Positions 52,123 through 60,327 of a stretch of 64,000 nucleotides of DNA are shown one piece after another. The DNA comes from Gimibacter soli (lineage in GTDB: Bacteria > Pseudomonadota > Alphaproteobacteria > Sphingomonadales > Kordiimonadaceae), in assembly GCF_028463845.1 (NCBI RefSeq), contig NZ_CP116805.1:3034001-3098000 (forward strand). Direction: 5' to 3'. Positions within the stretch are counted from its first letter, which is position 1. Each line of letters opens with the position of its first letter. The notes beneath the pieces are model-generated. The model worked only from the letters and a program-made list of their open reading frames with translations. It did no database searches and was not told the DNA's origin. A program made the position numbers and the translations under genes.

Positions 52123-54633
52123 ATGAGCCAGAGCATGAAAGACACGCTGCCCATCGATCCCCTGCTGCCGGAGATTGCCGCCTCGCTCGCGGCAGCGCCG
52201 TCGCTTGTGCTCGAGGCCCCACCGGGCGCGGGCAAGACAACGCGGGTGCCGCTGGCGCTGATGGACACGCTCGGCAAAGCAGGCAAGATCATCCTTCTGG
52301 AGCCCCGCCGGATCGCCGCCCGCACCGCCGCCGAGCGCATGGCCGCAACCCTTGGCGAGCCCGTGGGCGGGCGCGTGGGCTACCGCGTGCGGCAGGACAG
52401 AAAGATCGGCAAGGAGACGATTGTCGAGGTCGTCACCACCGGTTTGTTCCTGCGCCAGATACAGGCCGACCCTTCGCTTGAAGGGGTGGCCACTGTCCTT
52501 TTCGACGAGTTCCACGAACGCAGCCTCGATAGCGACCTCGCCCTTGCCTTTGCCATCGAGGCACAGCAGGGCCTGCGCGACGACCTGAAGCTTGTCGTGA
52601 TGTCAGCAACCCTCGACGGCGAGCGGGTGATGGGCCTGCTACCGGGGGCCAAGCGGCTGACGAGCGAAGGCCGCAGCTTCCCGGTCGCACTGAAATATCT
52701 GGACCAGCCCGCAGGCCAATGGATGGAAACGGGCATTGTCTCTGCCCTTCGGCAGGCCTTGAAGGAACAGCCGGGCGACGCCCTCGTTTTCCTGCCCGGC
52801 CAAGCCGAAATCCGCCGTACCGAACGGCTGATCGCGGAAGCGGGTTTCGCGGGCGATTGCATCATCCTGCCGCTATACGGCGACCTGAAACTTGAGGACC
52901 AGACCCGTGCGGTGCGGCCGGACGCACAGGGCCGCCGCAAGATCGTGCTCGCCACAGCGATTGCCGAAACCAGCCTGACGATTGACGGCGTCACCATCGT
53001 GATAGACAGCGGCTACCGGCGGAGCCCGGCGTTTGACCCGGCAAGCGGCATGACGGCCCTGAAAACCGTGCGCGTTTCTGCCGCCGCCGCCGCCCAGCGC
53101 GCAGGACGGGCCGGTCGAACCGCCCCCGGCACCTGCTGGCGGCTTTGGAGCGAAGCGGCGAACCGCGCCCTCAGCCCCCACACACCGCCTGAAATCATGG
53201 AGGCCGACCTTGCCGGCCTCGCGCTGGAGCTTGCCGTCTGGGGTGACCCGGAAGGCACAGGCCTCGCCCTCCTTGATCCGCCTCCTGCCGCCCCGCTGGC
53301 GCAAGCGCGCGACCTGCTGATGCGGCTGGGCGCGGTGGACGCGGATGGCCGCGCCACAGTCCATGGGCGGCAGATGGCCGCGCTTGGCACCCATCCGCGC
53401 CTCGCCCATATGATGGCGCGTGCCGGGCATGATGGCCTCGGTGCCCTTGCCGCCGATATCGCGGCGATCCTGTCGGAACGCGATTTCCTGAAAGGCCCGC
53501 CGGACGCCCGCGACGCCGACCTGCGGCTGCGGCTGGAGCTTTTGTCCGGCAAGGAACGCATCCCCGCCGGCCTCAGCCTTGATCGCGGTGCGTTCGAGCG
53601 GGCAAAACAGTCCGCCCGTGACTGGCGGCGGCAACTGGGGGACGGCGTGAATACCATCGCAGACCCATCGGAGGCTGGCCGCGTGCTGGCGCTCGCTTAC
53701 CCCGACCGCCTTGCCATGAAGCGCGGCAAACAGGGTGATTTCCGCCTGTCGAACGGCCGGGGCGCCTTGCTGCCCGCCACCGATGCCCTCGCCCGCGAAG
53801 ATTTCCTCGCCGTCGCGCATCTGGACGGCGACAAGCAGAATGCCCGCATCTTTCTGGCCGCACCCATCAATCTTGCCGATATCGAGGCTGATTTTGCGGA
53901 TGCCGTCACGAGCGCTGAAGAAGTCCATTGGGATGGCCGCACCGAAACGGTTGTCGCGCGGCGTGTGAAGCGGCTGTGGTCGCTGGAACTTGAGGAAAAG
54001 CCGCTGAAGGATGCCTCCCCCGACGCCAAAGTGGCGGCGATGGTCGAAGGCATCCGGGCGATGGGGCTGAATGCCCTGCCCTGGACGAAGGAACTGGCCG
54101 CATGGCGCGCCCGTGTGCGCTTCGCCGCGAAGCACGCGCCCGACGACTGGCCCGACCTTTCGGACGAAGCCCTGCTTGCCAGCCTTGAAGACTGGCTCGC
54201 GCCTTACCTGACCGGCGTCAGCCGCAAGGCGCACCTTGCCGGTATTGATCTTTCATCAGCACTCAAAGGGCTGATCGACTGGAACGCGGCCCAGGCGCTC
54301 GACCGGCTGGTGCCGACGCATCTGACAGTGCCGACCGGCAACCGCCACCCGCTCGATTATGACGCGGGCGACGTGCCCGTCCTTGCTTGCCGCCTTCAGG
54401 AAATGTTCGGCGCCACCGAAACGCCCACCATCATGGACGGCCGCGTGCCCGTGCTGTTGCATCTGCTGTCTCCCGCCCATCGGCCGCTCGCGGTGACGCA
54501 GGATCTTGTCAGTTTCTGGAACGGCGCCTATGCGCATGTGAAGGCCGATATGAAAGGCCGCTACCCCAAGCATTACTGGCCAGACAATCCGCTGGATGCC
54601 GAGCCGACCGCGAGGGCGAAGCCGAGGCGTTAG
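52123..54633 (+). CDS. hrpB: ATP-dependent helicase HrpB
   Basis: An 836-residue DEAH-box helicase. Walker A is APPGAGKTTRVPLAL and motif II FDEFHERSLDSDLAL (DEFH). MSATLDGERV is motif III, and QRAGRAGRTAPGTCWRLW is motif VI. The C-terminal HrpB-specific domain starts near DNPLD-containing end sequence YPKHYWPDNPLDAEPTARAK. The cellular role of HrpB is poorly defined (RNA or ribosome-related). ATG at 52123; an alternative at 52135. Divergent from the CoA-transferase. Its stop overlaps the convergent orphan gene's stop. Confidence 0.94.
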   Translation: MSQSMKDTLPIDPLLPEIAASLAAAPSLVLEAPPGAGKTTRVPLALMDTLGKAGKIILLEPRRIAARTAAERMAATLGEPVGGRVGYRVRQDRKIGKETIVEVVTTGLFLRQIQADPSLEGVATVLFDEFHERSLDSDLALAFAIEAQQGLRDDLKLVVMSATLDGERVMGLLPGAKRLTSEGRSFPVALKYLDQPAGQWMETGIVSALRQALKEQPGDALVFLPGQAEIRRTERLIAEAGFAGDCIILPLYGDLKLEDQTRAVRPDAQGRRKIVLATAIAETSLTIDGVTIVIDSGYRRSPAFDPASGMTALKTVRVSAAAAAQRAGRAGRTAPGTCWRLWSEAANRALSPHTPPEIMEADLAGLALELAVWGDPEGTGLALLDPPPAAPLAQARDLLMRLGAVDADGRATVHGRQMAALGTHPRLAHMMARAGHDGLGALAADIAAILSERDFLKGPPDARDADLRLRLELLSGKERIPAGLSLDRGAFERAKQSARDWRRQLGDGVNTIADPSEAGRVLALAYPDRLAMKRGKQGDFRLSNGRGALLPATDALAREDFLAVAHLDGDKQNARIFLAAPINLADIEADFADAVTSAEEVHWDGRTETVVARRVKRLWSLELEEKPLKDASPDAKVAAMVEGIRAMGLNALPWTKELAAWRARVRFAAKHAPDDWPDLSDEALLASLEDWLAPYLTGVSRKAHLAGIDLSSALKGLIDWNAAQALDRLVPTHLTVPTGNRHPLDYDAGDVPVLACRLQEMFGATETPTIMDGRVPVLLHLLSPAHRPLAVTQDLVSFWNGAYAHVKADMKGRYPKHYWPDNPLDAEPTARAKPRR

Positions 54634-55097
54634 AGTGGCTTTGCCTGCATTCGAGACCTAGTCTCTGTCAACTCCGCCGCTAGGCTAGCCCCCTGTCGGC
54701 TCAACTCATCGAGGAGCTGTCCAATCTCGGCCAAATCATCGTGGATTTCGCTCAGTTCTTTTTCCAGATTGAATTTAGCACGCCAGTTGATCAGCTGCTT
54801 TGCTCCATGAGCATCTCGTTGAAACGTGTCAATGCGTCGAAGCTTTGCTTCAAGCTTCTCAAGTTCGGCTTGCATATTGGAAGACCCAAACATGCCATTT
54901 ATGGCGAAAAGGTCGTTCAGCATTAGCCTGTTGCTTTCAGCTACCGAACGGCACGAAATCACCTTGGCACCGAGCTCGGCTCGGCATTTTCTCACTTCGA
55001 CCCTCAGATCAAGTCTCTTCACCGACACAGCCCAATATGCGCTTAGAGTTGAGACCAGAAGGGCTAAGACAGCAATCCAATCGCTGAAATCCAACAT
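54630..55097 (-). CDS. Hypothetical membrane-anchored coiled-coil protein
   Basis: A 155-residue protein with one N-terminal membrane helix (DWIAVLALLVSTLSAYWAVS). The long helical remainder is rich in Leu, Glu, Lys and Arg with heptad-like spacing (MQAELEKLEAKLRRIDTFQ and LAEIGQLLDELSRQG). Base composition and codon use are visibly more AT-rich than in the neighbours, which suggests recent gain. GGAGCGGGGAA precedes ATG at 55097. It overlaps the hrpB end by four bases, tail to tail. I do not recognise the family. A 28-codon ORF upstream starts with a similar peptide. Confidence 0.65.
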   Translation of the reverse strand: MLDFSDWIAVLALLVSTLSAYWAVSVKRLDLRVEVRKCRAELGAKVISCRSVAESNRLMLNDLFAINGMFGSSNMQAELEKLEAKLRRIDTFQRDAHGAKQLINWRAKFNLEKELSEIHDDLAEIGQLLDELSRQGASLAAELTETRSRMQAKPL

Positions 55098-55169
55098 TTC
55101 CCCGCTCCGGAAAATTATCTCTACCTATGATAGATAGGAGAGATCGAAGCGTGTACAAGCGCGCCCGTG

Positions 55170-55256
55170 TTAGTGTGGCGTAGGGCCGGCTGAAATGCCT
55201 GCAGCCCCAGCCACCAATAGGGCGAGTAGCGTTACAAGATCACCGAAATCGAGCAT
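55170..55256 (-). CDS. 28-residue ORF resembling the N-terminus of the next gene
   Basis: The minus strand encodes MLDFGDLVTLLALLVAGAAG followed by ISAGPTPH and a stop, a single hydrophobic helix. Its start mirrors MLDFSDWIAVLALLV of the gene at 54630-55097, at the protein level only; the DNA differs. No ribosome-binding site is evident. It could be a small membrane peptide, a truncated duplicate or chance. It lies in the same AT-richer patch. Confidence 0.3.
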   Translation of the reverse strand: MLDFGDLVTLLALLVAGAAGISAGPTPH

Positions 55257-55274
55257 GCGCGGTGCCGCGTCAAT

Positions 55275-55673
55275 CTACAGCCCGCCTTCAAAGAGGGTGA
55301 CACGCACGCCGTCGGGGTCTTCCACCCACAGGTAGCTGTTGCCCCACGGGCGCGCTACAGGGCCGGTGCAGGGCACCCCAAGGCGGGCGAAATGCGCAGC
55401 CCATGCCTGCAGGTCTTCCGTCCTGATCTGCAGTTCGACCTTGCCGGTCGCCCGCTCGGCGTGAAGATGGCGCTTCTCGGCATCCTGCGAGGTCGCGGCA
55501 AGCTCGATAAAACCGCCCGGTCCTTCAAGCGCAAAAATACAGCCCTTGTCGGTGGCCTCGTCCCATTCCTCCGCCACCTTCAGGCCAAGGATATCGGCAT
55601 AAAAGGCGCGCGCCTCATCGAACCGGCCCGTGCGGATAACCGTCTTGACGGAATGGAGCGGCTTCAAAGCCAC
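55275..55673 (-). CDS. VOC family protein (glyoxalase-like)
   Basis: A 132-residue VOC domain protein: SVKTVIRTGRFDEARAFYAD starts the first module, GGFIELAATS ends it, and PWGNSYLWVEDPDGVRVTLF is the typical C-terminal end. The frame is open far upstream, but the domain begins just after LKPLHSVK. I chose GTG at 55673, with AGGTGG five bases upstream; TTG at 55667 is the alternative. Either way it overlaps the end of the DUF2007 gene and is coupled to it. Substrate unknown. Confidence 0.8.
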   Translation of the reverse strand: MALKPLHSVKTVIRTGRFDEARAFYADILGLKVAEEWDEATDKGCIFALEGPGGFIELAATSQDAEKRHLHAERATGKVELQIRTEDLQAWAAHFARLGVPCTGPVARPWGNSYLWVEDPDGVRVTLFEGGL

Positions 55674-56194
55674 CTGAGCCACCTGATCAGCCACATGAGG
55701 CCAAGCGTGGCGCCGGCGAGCGTGGCACCCCACATGATGGCGAGAAAGAAGGAATCGAAATGGCGGCGGGCGCCTTCGGGATAATAGGTGCCGCATTCGA
55801 TGCAGTGCCGCCAGCGTTCGCCCGGCTTCTGCTTCGTCTTCAGCCCCGGTATCAGCGTCGGCACCGGGCCGGTATGGATGCCAACGCGGGTGGAGCCGCA
55901 CTGCGGGCAGGCGATATCGTCTTCGTCCACCGAAGGCGGCAACGCATGCACCCGGCGCGGCAGGACGGCGACTTTCCGCAGCGCCAGCTCGGCCCGCACC
56001 TTGTCCACCGCCTTCACCAGAAGGTCGATCCGGACACCATAGCCAAGCGTGCCCATATTCTCGTTCGACAGGAAACAGTCGATCCCTTCGGATGCCAGCA
56101 CGCTTTTCATCACCTGCGCTTCCATGGGGTCCAGGCCCGTGCGCAGCGGCAAGAGTTCATCGGGGGCAATCGGTTCTTCAGTCTGGGCAGGCAT
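55664..56194 (-). CDS. DUF2007-like domain / zinc ribbon / membrane-anchor protein
   Basis: A 176-residue protein built from three parts. A DUF2007-like ferredoxin-fold module comes first (GLDPMEAQVMKSVLASEGID and GVRIDLLVKAVDKVRAEL). A zinc ribbon follows with CPQCGSTRVG and CIECGTYYPEG. A C-terminal membrane helix comes last (AIMWGATLAGATLGLMWLIR). DUF2007 is described as a putative signal-transducing module; no activity is known. It overlaps the downstream VOC gene and follows the PPOX gene by five bases, forming a three-gene unit. Confidence 0.75.
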   Translation of the reverse strand: MPAQTEEPIAPDELLPLRTGLDPMEAQVMKSVLASEGIDCFLSNENMGTLGYGVRIDLLVKAVDKVRAELALRKVAVLPRRVHALPPSVDEDDIACPQCGSTRVGIHTGPVPTLIPGLKTKQKPGERWRHCIECGTYYPEGARRHFDSFFLAIMWGATLAGATLGLMWLIRWLRWL

Positions 56195-56199
56195 ATCTG

Positions 56200-56745
56200 T
56201 CAGTCCATCAGCCCGGTCGGGAAGCCGTCGATCGAGGTTACATTCTTGCGGGCCTGATATTCAGTCACGGTTTCAGCGCCCTTCGTTTCGGCCCATTTGA
56301 CAAGCGTCGGGCGTACAGTTTTCAGCTCCATCTCCGGCACCGCATAACCGCAGCTTGTTTGCACGCTTTCCACATCCATCAGCACAATCTGGCGCGCACC
56401 CGCCATATCCGCCGGGAACTGCGCGGCGAGGGCTGCGAATTCCGTATGATGCGGGCGCACCACCCGGCCCCGGCCATACAGGCGCAGGATCATGGGGTTG
56501 CGGGTGAAGCTGTTGAACATGAAGGTCAGCCGCCCGTCATGCTTCAGGTGGGCCGCCGTTTCGTTACCGCTGCCGGTGAGATCGAGATAGCCGCAGAGCT
56601 TGGGGCCAAGCACCCGGAAGGTGTCCATCCCCTTGGGGCTGAGGTTGATCCGCCCTGTGGCGCAGGCCGTGGCGGTGAAGAACATGGGCTGGTCGGCGAT
56701 GAAATCGGCGAGCTTGTCGCTGATCTCGTCAAAGAATTCGGCCAT
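56200..56745 (-). CDS. Pyridoxamine 5'-phosphate oxidase family (PPOX) protein
   Basis: A 181-residue flavin-binding split-barrel protein: FFTATACATGRINLSPKGMD, YLDLTGSGNETAAHL and GRLTFMFNSFTRNPMILRLYG match the PPOX-type general stress/FMN-binding group rather than PdxH. It may bind FMN, F420 or heme-like ligands; substrate unknown. GGAGAG precedes ATG at 56745. Just upstream lies a perfect CGTTCAA/TTGAACG palindrome, probably its operator. First gene of the PPOX-DUF2007-VOC operon. Confidence 0.85.
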   Translation of the reverse strand: MAEFFDEISDKLADFIADQPMFFTATACATGRINLSPKGMDTFRVLGPKLCGYLDLTGSGNETAAHLKHDGRLTFMFNSFTRNPMILRLYGRGRVVRPHHTEFAALAAQFPADMAGARQIVLMDVESVQTSCGYAVPEMELKTVRPTLVKWAETKGAETVTEYQARKNVTSIDGFPTGLMD

Positions 56746-56765
56746 GGGGAAACTCTCCGGTCAGG

Positions 56766-56834
56766 TGTGATCGTTCAATTTGAACGTATTTGACACCATA
56801 AAGTCAAAATTCATCTTTAGATGTGACGATCACA
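56766..56834. promoter_or_regulatory. Palindrome cluster between PPOX and the small membrane protein gene
   Basis: CGTTCAA-T-TTGAACG (56772-56786) is a perfect palindrome. TGTGA-CGA-TCACA (56822-56834) is another. TGTGATCG at 56766-56773 is also repeated inverted as CGATCACA at 56827-56834. The region is AT-rich compared with its surroundings and separates two divergent genes, so these are good operator candidates. Confidence 0.5.
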
Positions 56835-56883
56835 AGATAGAGCGGTCGCCCCGGCGCCGCCTGATTTGGAACGGACCGACGCG

Positions 56884-57186
56884 ATGAAGTCGATCAAACG
56901 CTGGATGGCCCTGCCGCTTGGGGCCCTGATCTTCGTGATCGGGGCGATCCTGTTTCCATTGCCCATTCCGCTTGGCATCCCGCTGATGGTGATCGGCCTT
57001 GCTGTGCTCGCCCTGCATCCCCTGATGCTGCGCGCGTTCCGGCGCTGGCGCGGTCGTCACCCGGAAGCCAGCCGCCGCATCGGGGCGATTGTTCCGCACC
57101 TGCCGGCCTTCCTGCGCCGCATCGCCCACCGCACCACGCCGCCCTCGCGCAAAGGCCCCGGCGCCCCGCCGACTGTGCAAGCCTGA
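56884..57186 (+). CDS. Small two-helix membrane protein, paralogue of the one at 14695
   Basis: A 100-residue protein: a membrane hairpin (LPLGALIFVIGAILFPLPIP, then GIPLMVIGLAVLALHPL) followed by a basic, proline-rich cytoplasmic tail. It shares the G-x4-IG...PIPLG...IGL pattern with the protein at 14695-14964. Its best family match by eye is again the small PGPGW/DUF454-like membrane proteins. ATG at 56884; an in-frame TTG six codons earlier is less likely. Divergent from the PPOX operon. Function unknown. Confidence 0.7.
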   Translation: MKSIKRWMALPLGALIFVIGAILFPLPIPLGIPLMVIGLAVLALHPLMLRAFRRWRGRHPEASRRIGAIVPHLPAFLRRIAHRTTPPSRKGPGAPPTVQA

Positions 57187-57224
57187 GACTTTCCTGAACG
57201 CCATATACCCTTTCCTGTTGCCGA

Positions 57225-57246
57225 AAAATGGTAGCGCTGCCATTTT
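57225..57246. promoter_or_regulatory. LacI-family-type operator upstream of the GH43 gene
   Basis: The 22-base site runs AAAATGG-T-AGCGCT-G-CCATTTT, with seven-base arms around a self-complementary AGCGCT centre and a single mismatched pair. Alphaproteobacterial LacI-family regulators of sugar use bind sites with AGCGCT-type centres. It ends 22 bases before the GH43 ATG, a position suited to repression. No LacI gene is in the window. Confidence 0.7.
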
Positions 57247-57268
57247 CAGCAGCAACGGAGGAAAAGGG

Positions 57269-58954
57269 ATGATCTTCAAGGGACTTCTGGGCGCTGCCCT
57301 CATGATGGCCACGAGTGCCGCAAGCGCCGGTGACGCCCGGTTCGACTGGTTCGATTATCAGGGCAACGACACGATCTATCGTTTCGTGAAGCCTACCGAA
57401 AGCCAGTATCTGAACCCGATCCTTTCGGGCTTCCACCCCGACCCCGGCATCGTGCGCGGCGGTGACGGCGCCTATTATCTGGTGACATCCACCTTCGGCT
57501 GGTTTCCGGGCTTACCCGTCTATCGCAGCACCGATCTTGTCAGCTGGTCGCTGATCGGCCACGCCATCGACCGGCCTGGCATGCTTGATTTTTCAGGCCT
57601 TGGCCTGTCACGCGGGGTGTTCGCGCCGACCATTTCCTACCGCGACGGCACCTATTATATCGCCAACACCTGCGTCGATTGCCGCGGCAATTTCATCGTC
57701 ACGGCGAAGGATCCGGCGGGGCCGTGGTCCGACCCCGTCTGGCTGCCCGATGTGGGCGGCATCGACCCCTCGCTGTTTTTTGATGACGATGGCCGGGTGT
57801 GGCTGATGAACAATGATGCCCCCGAAGGCGAGCCCCGCTATGAAGGCCACCGCGCCATCTGGCTGCGCGAGATTGATCCCAAGACCTTCCAGCCGATTTC
57901 GGACGCCCATGTCATCATCGATGGCGGCGTTCGGCCCGAAGAAAAGCCGATATGGATCGAAGGCCCGCACATCTATAAACGTGACGGCTGGTATTATCTG
58001 AGTGCAGCAGAAGGCGGCACCGCACGCGGGCACTCGCAGGTGATCCTCCGCTCCCGCACCGTCGCGGGGCCTTACACGCCATATGAGGGGAATCCGATCC
58101 TCACCCAGCGCGACCTCAGCGAAAACCGGCCCTTCCCGGTTACCTCGGTCGGGCACGCCGATTATGTGCAGGATGATGCCGGTAACTGGTGGGCCACTTT
58201 CCTTGGTGTGCGCCCCTATGACACCGAGGACCATTACAATACAGGGCGGGAGACCTACCTTCTGCCCGTACGCTGGACGCCGGATGGCTGGCCGATCATC
58301 CTGAAGCGTGATGCCAAGGTGCCTTATCTGGATGAACGCCCGAGCCTGCCGAAAGCCGCGCCGCCAAGCCTGCCGACCAATGGCAACTTCAGCTACCGCG
58401 AGGAATTTGATGGCGCCACACTTGATGGCCACTGGATATCGCTGCGCGAAGGCCACGAAAACTGGGCGAAGCTTGAGGCCGGTTCGCTTGTCCTGACGCC
58501 CCAAATGCTGCCGCTGGGCAGCGGCCGGAACCCGTCTTTCGTCGCACGGCGCCAGCAACATATGACCGCGAGCGCCTCCACCGCCGTCACTTTCGAGCCG
58601 GGCATCAACCAGAGTGCAGGGATCGCGGCATTCCAGAATGACGCCTTTTTCTATGCGCTTGCTGTAACGCTGGATGACACCGGCAACAGGATCGTTGAGC
58701 TGCGTCGCCGCACCGGCGAAGCACATGCACCGGACGGTACCGCGCTAGCGAGTGCCCCGCTCAAGGGTGATGCAGACGCGCCCGTCCGCCTGAAGATAGA
58801 GGCAGACGGCGGCCGCTACAGCTTCCTGTATGCCGAAGGGCCGGACGCGCCCTGGCAAGTTCTCGTGAAAGATGCTGACGGCACGATCCTTTCGACCGCG
58901 GTGGCGGGCGGCTTTGTGGGTGCCGTTTTCGGGCTATACGCGAGCGGGCCATGA
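57269..58954 (+). CDS. GH43 family glycoside hydrolase (beta-xylosidase/arabinofuranosidase-like), secreted
   Basis: A 561-residue protein with a signal peptide (MIFKGLLGAALMMATSAASA). The five-bladed propeller of GH43 starts at LSGFHPDPGIVRGGDGAYYL (catalytic-base aspartate). GGIDPSLFFDDDGRVWL holds the pKa-modulating Asp, and IWIEGPHIYKRDGWYYLSAA the acid Glu. The C-terminal beta-sandwich (from about residue 380) is of the xylosidase/arabinanase type. It releases xylose or arabinose residues from plant or algal polysaccharide. GGAGGAAAAGGG precedes ATG. A LacI-type operator lies just upstream. No other xylan gene is in the window. Confidence 0.9.
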   Translation: MIFKGLLGAALMMATSAASAGDARFDWFDYQGNDTIYRFVKPTESQYLNPILSGFHPDPGIVRGGDGAYYLVTSTFGWFPGLPVYRSTDLVSWSLIGHAIDRPGMLDFSGLGLSRGVFAPTISYRDGTYYIANTCVDCRGNFIVTAKDPAGPWSDPVWLPDVGGIDPSLFFDDDGRVWLMNNDAPEGEPRYEGHRAIWLREIDPKTFQPISDAHVIIDGGVRPEEKPIWIEGPHIYKRDGWYYLSAAEGGTARGHSQVILRSRTVAGPYTPYEGNPILTQRDLSENRPFPVTSVGHADYVQDDAGNWWATFLGVRPYDTEDHYNTGRETYLLPVRWTPDGWPIILKRDAKVPYLDERPSLPKAAPPSLPTNGNFSYREEFDGATLDGHWISLREGHENWAKLEAGSLVLTPQMLPLGSGRNPSFVARRQQHMTASASTAVTFEPGINQSAGIAAFQNDAFFYALAVTLDDTGNRIVELRRRTGEAHAPDGTALASAPLKGDADAPVRLKIEADGGRYSFLYAEGPDAPWQVLVKDADGTILSTAVAGGFVGAVFGLYASGP

Positions 58955-59029
58955 CGCCCGTCACACGTTCGTCACTTGCGCGTTCCGGATCAGATACTTA
59001 ATCTCCGTTCGTCCCGGAGGATTGTTCTG

Positions 59030-59638
59030 ATGAAGCTTTTTGTATCGCCTACCTCGCCTTACGTCCGCAAAGTCCTGATCGCCGCCATTGAACTGGGTCT
59101 TGCCGACAAGCTGCAACTCGTCACTGTCAACACCCTGCCCACCAAGCAGGACCCGGTGATCATTGCCATCAATCCACTCGGCAAGATTCCGGCGCTGCAA
59201 ATCGACGATGGCACCGTCCTTTATGACAGCCGGGTAATCCTTGAATATCTGAACACCGTCGGCAAAGGCACGCTGATCCCGACCGGCGGCAATGCCCACT
59301 GGCGGGCGCTGCGCCTGCAAGCACTGTCGGACGGGCTTCTGGATGCCGCCGTTGCGGCGCGCTACGAAACAGCGCTGCGGCCGGCCCCGCTGCAATGGCA
59401 GCAATGGGTGGACGCCCAAACGGGCAAGATCGTTGCGGCGCTGGATGCCCTGCAGCGCGAAGCCCTTTATGAAAGCGGCATCACAGTCGCCGAAATTTCT
59501 GCCTACGCCGCGCTCGATTATCTCGATTTCCGGTTCGATCATCTCGACTGGCGCTCGGGCCGCACCGCGCTTGCCGACTTTTTCGAAGCTTTCAGCAAGC
59601 GGAAATCGGTGCAATCCCTGCCGACCCGCGCGGCATGA
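59030..59638 (+). CDS. Glutathione S-transferase family protein
   Basis: A 202-residue GST: MKLFVSPTSPYVRKVLIAAI starts the thioredoxin-like domain with the SPYVRK active-site region, and NPLGKIPALQIDDGTVLYDS carries the cis-proline and glutathione-binding Asp-Ser. The helical second domain follows. It resembles the alphaproteobacterial YibF-like group. Substrate unknown. ATG at 59030 follows GGAGG; upstream in-frame codons are unlikely. Its stop overlaps the ATG of the TPR gene (ATGA). Confidence 0.9.
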   Translation: MKLFVSPTSPYVRKVLIAAIELGLADKLQLVTVNTLPTKQDPVIIAINPLGKIPALQIDDGTVLYDSRVILEYLNTVGKGTLIPTGGNAHWRALRLQALSDGLLDAAVAARYETALRPAPLQWQQWVDAQTGKIVAALDALQREALYESGITVAEISAYAALDYLDFRFDHLDWRSGRTALADFFEAFSKRKSVQSLPTRAA

Positions 59639-60297
59639 CCCCGATGCGCGCCCGCAAGTTTTTCGCCCTTTGCCTGCTGGTCACCGCGCCCGCCCTGCCC
59701 GCGCAGGCGCAAACAGCCGGCGACGAATGGGATGCCATGATGCAGGAGGCCAAGGGGCTTCTGCTGATGCGGCAATATGATCTGGCCAGAGAAACACTTC
59801 AGGAAGCCTTGGAGCTGGCGCGGATGGAACGCGGACGCGGACACCCTTCCGTTGCGGTGACGCTTTCAAACCTCGGCGATGTGGAACTGGAACGCGACAG
59901 CCCCGATACTGCTTTCCACTTTTACAAACAGGCGCTGGCCATTTTCAAAGCCTCACCCGAAGGCCCGTTCGCCACGTTCGGCGTGACGCTCAACAATATG
60001 GGCCTCATTGCCGACCGGCGCGGTGAAAGCGAACTCGCCCGTCACTATTACGCCAAAGCCCTTCCGGTTTTCGAGGCAACACTGCCGGCGGATGACGTCA
60101 ATATCGGCCGCACGATCAACAATATGGGGCTTTCCTACATCCGGTCCGGCGAATATGCCAAGGCGGAAGAGAGCCTCAAGCGCGCCCTGCCGATCCTTGA
60201 AGCCGCCCTCGGCCCGGCGAGCCCCGAAGTCCTGTCGTGCCATCACAATCTCGCCACTCTCCGGAAAGTGCTGTCGGACAATCCCGTTTCACCTTGA
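59635..60297 (+). CDS. Secreted tetratricopeptide-repeat protein
   Basis: A 220-residue protein with a signal peptide (MRARKFFALCLLVTAPALPA, starting at residue 4) and about four TPR units: AKGLLLMRQYDLARETLQEA, VTLSNLGDVELERDSPDTAF, VTLNNMGLIADRRGESELAR and RTINNMGLSYIRSGEYAKAE. It is a kinesin-light-chain-like periplasmic scaffold. Function unknown. Coupled to the GST gene upstream; not obviously linked to the iron genes that follow, which have their own regulated promoter. Confidence 0.82.
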   Translation: MTPMRARKFFALCLLVTAPALPAQAQTAGDEWDAMMQEAKGLLLMRQYDLARETLQEALELARMERGRGHPSVAVTLSNLGDVELERDSPDTAFHFYKQALAIFKASPEGPFATFGVTLNNMGLIADRRGESELARHYYAKALPVFEATLPADDVNIGRTINNMGLSYIRSGEYAKAEESLKRALPILEAALGPASPEVLSCHHNLATLRKVLSDNPVSP

Positions 60298-60327
60298 AGC
60301 GGGATTGCGCGCGTGCTATCGCCTGAC

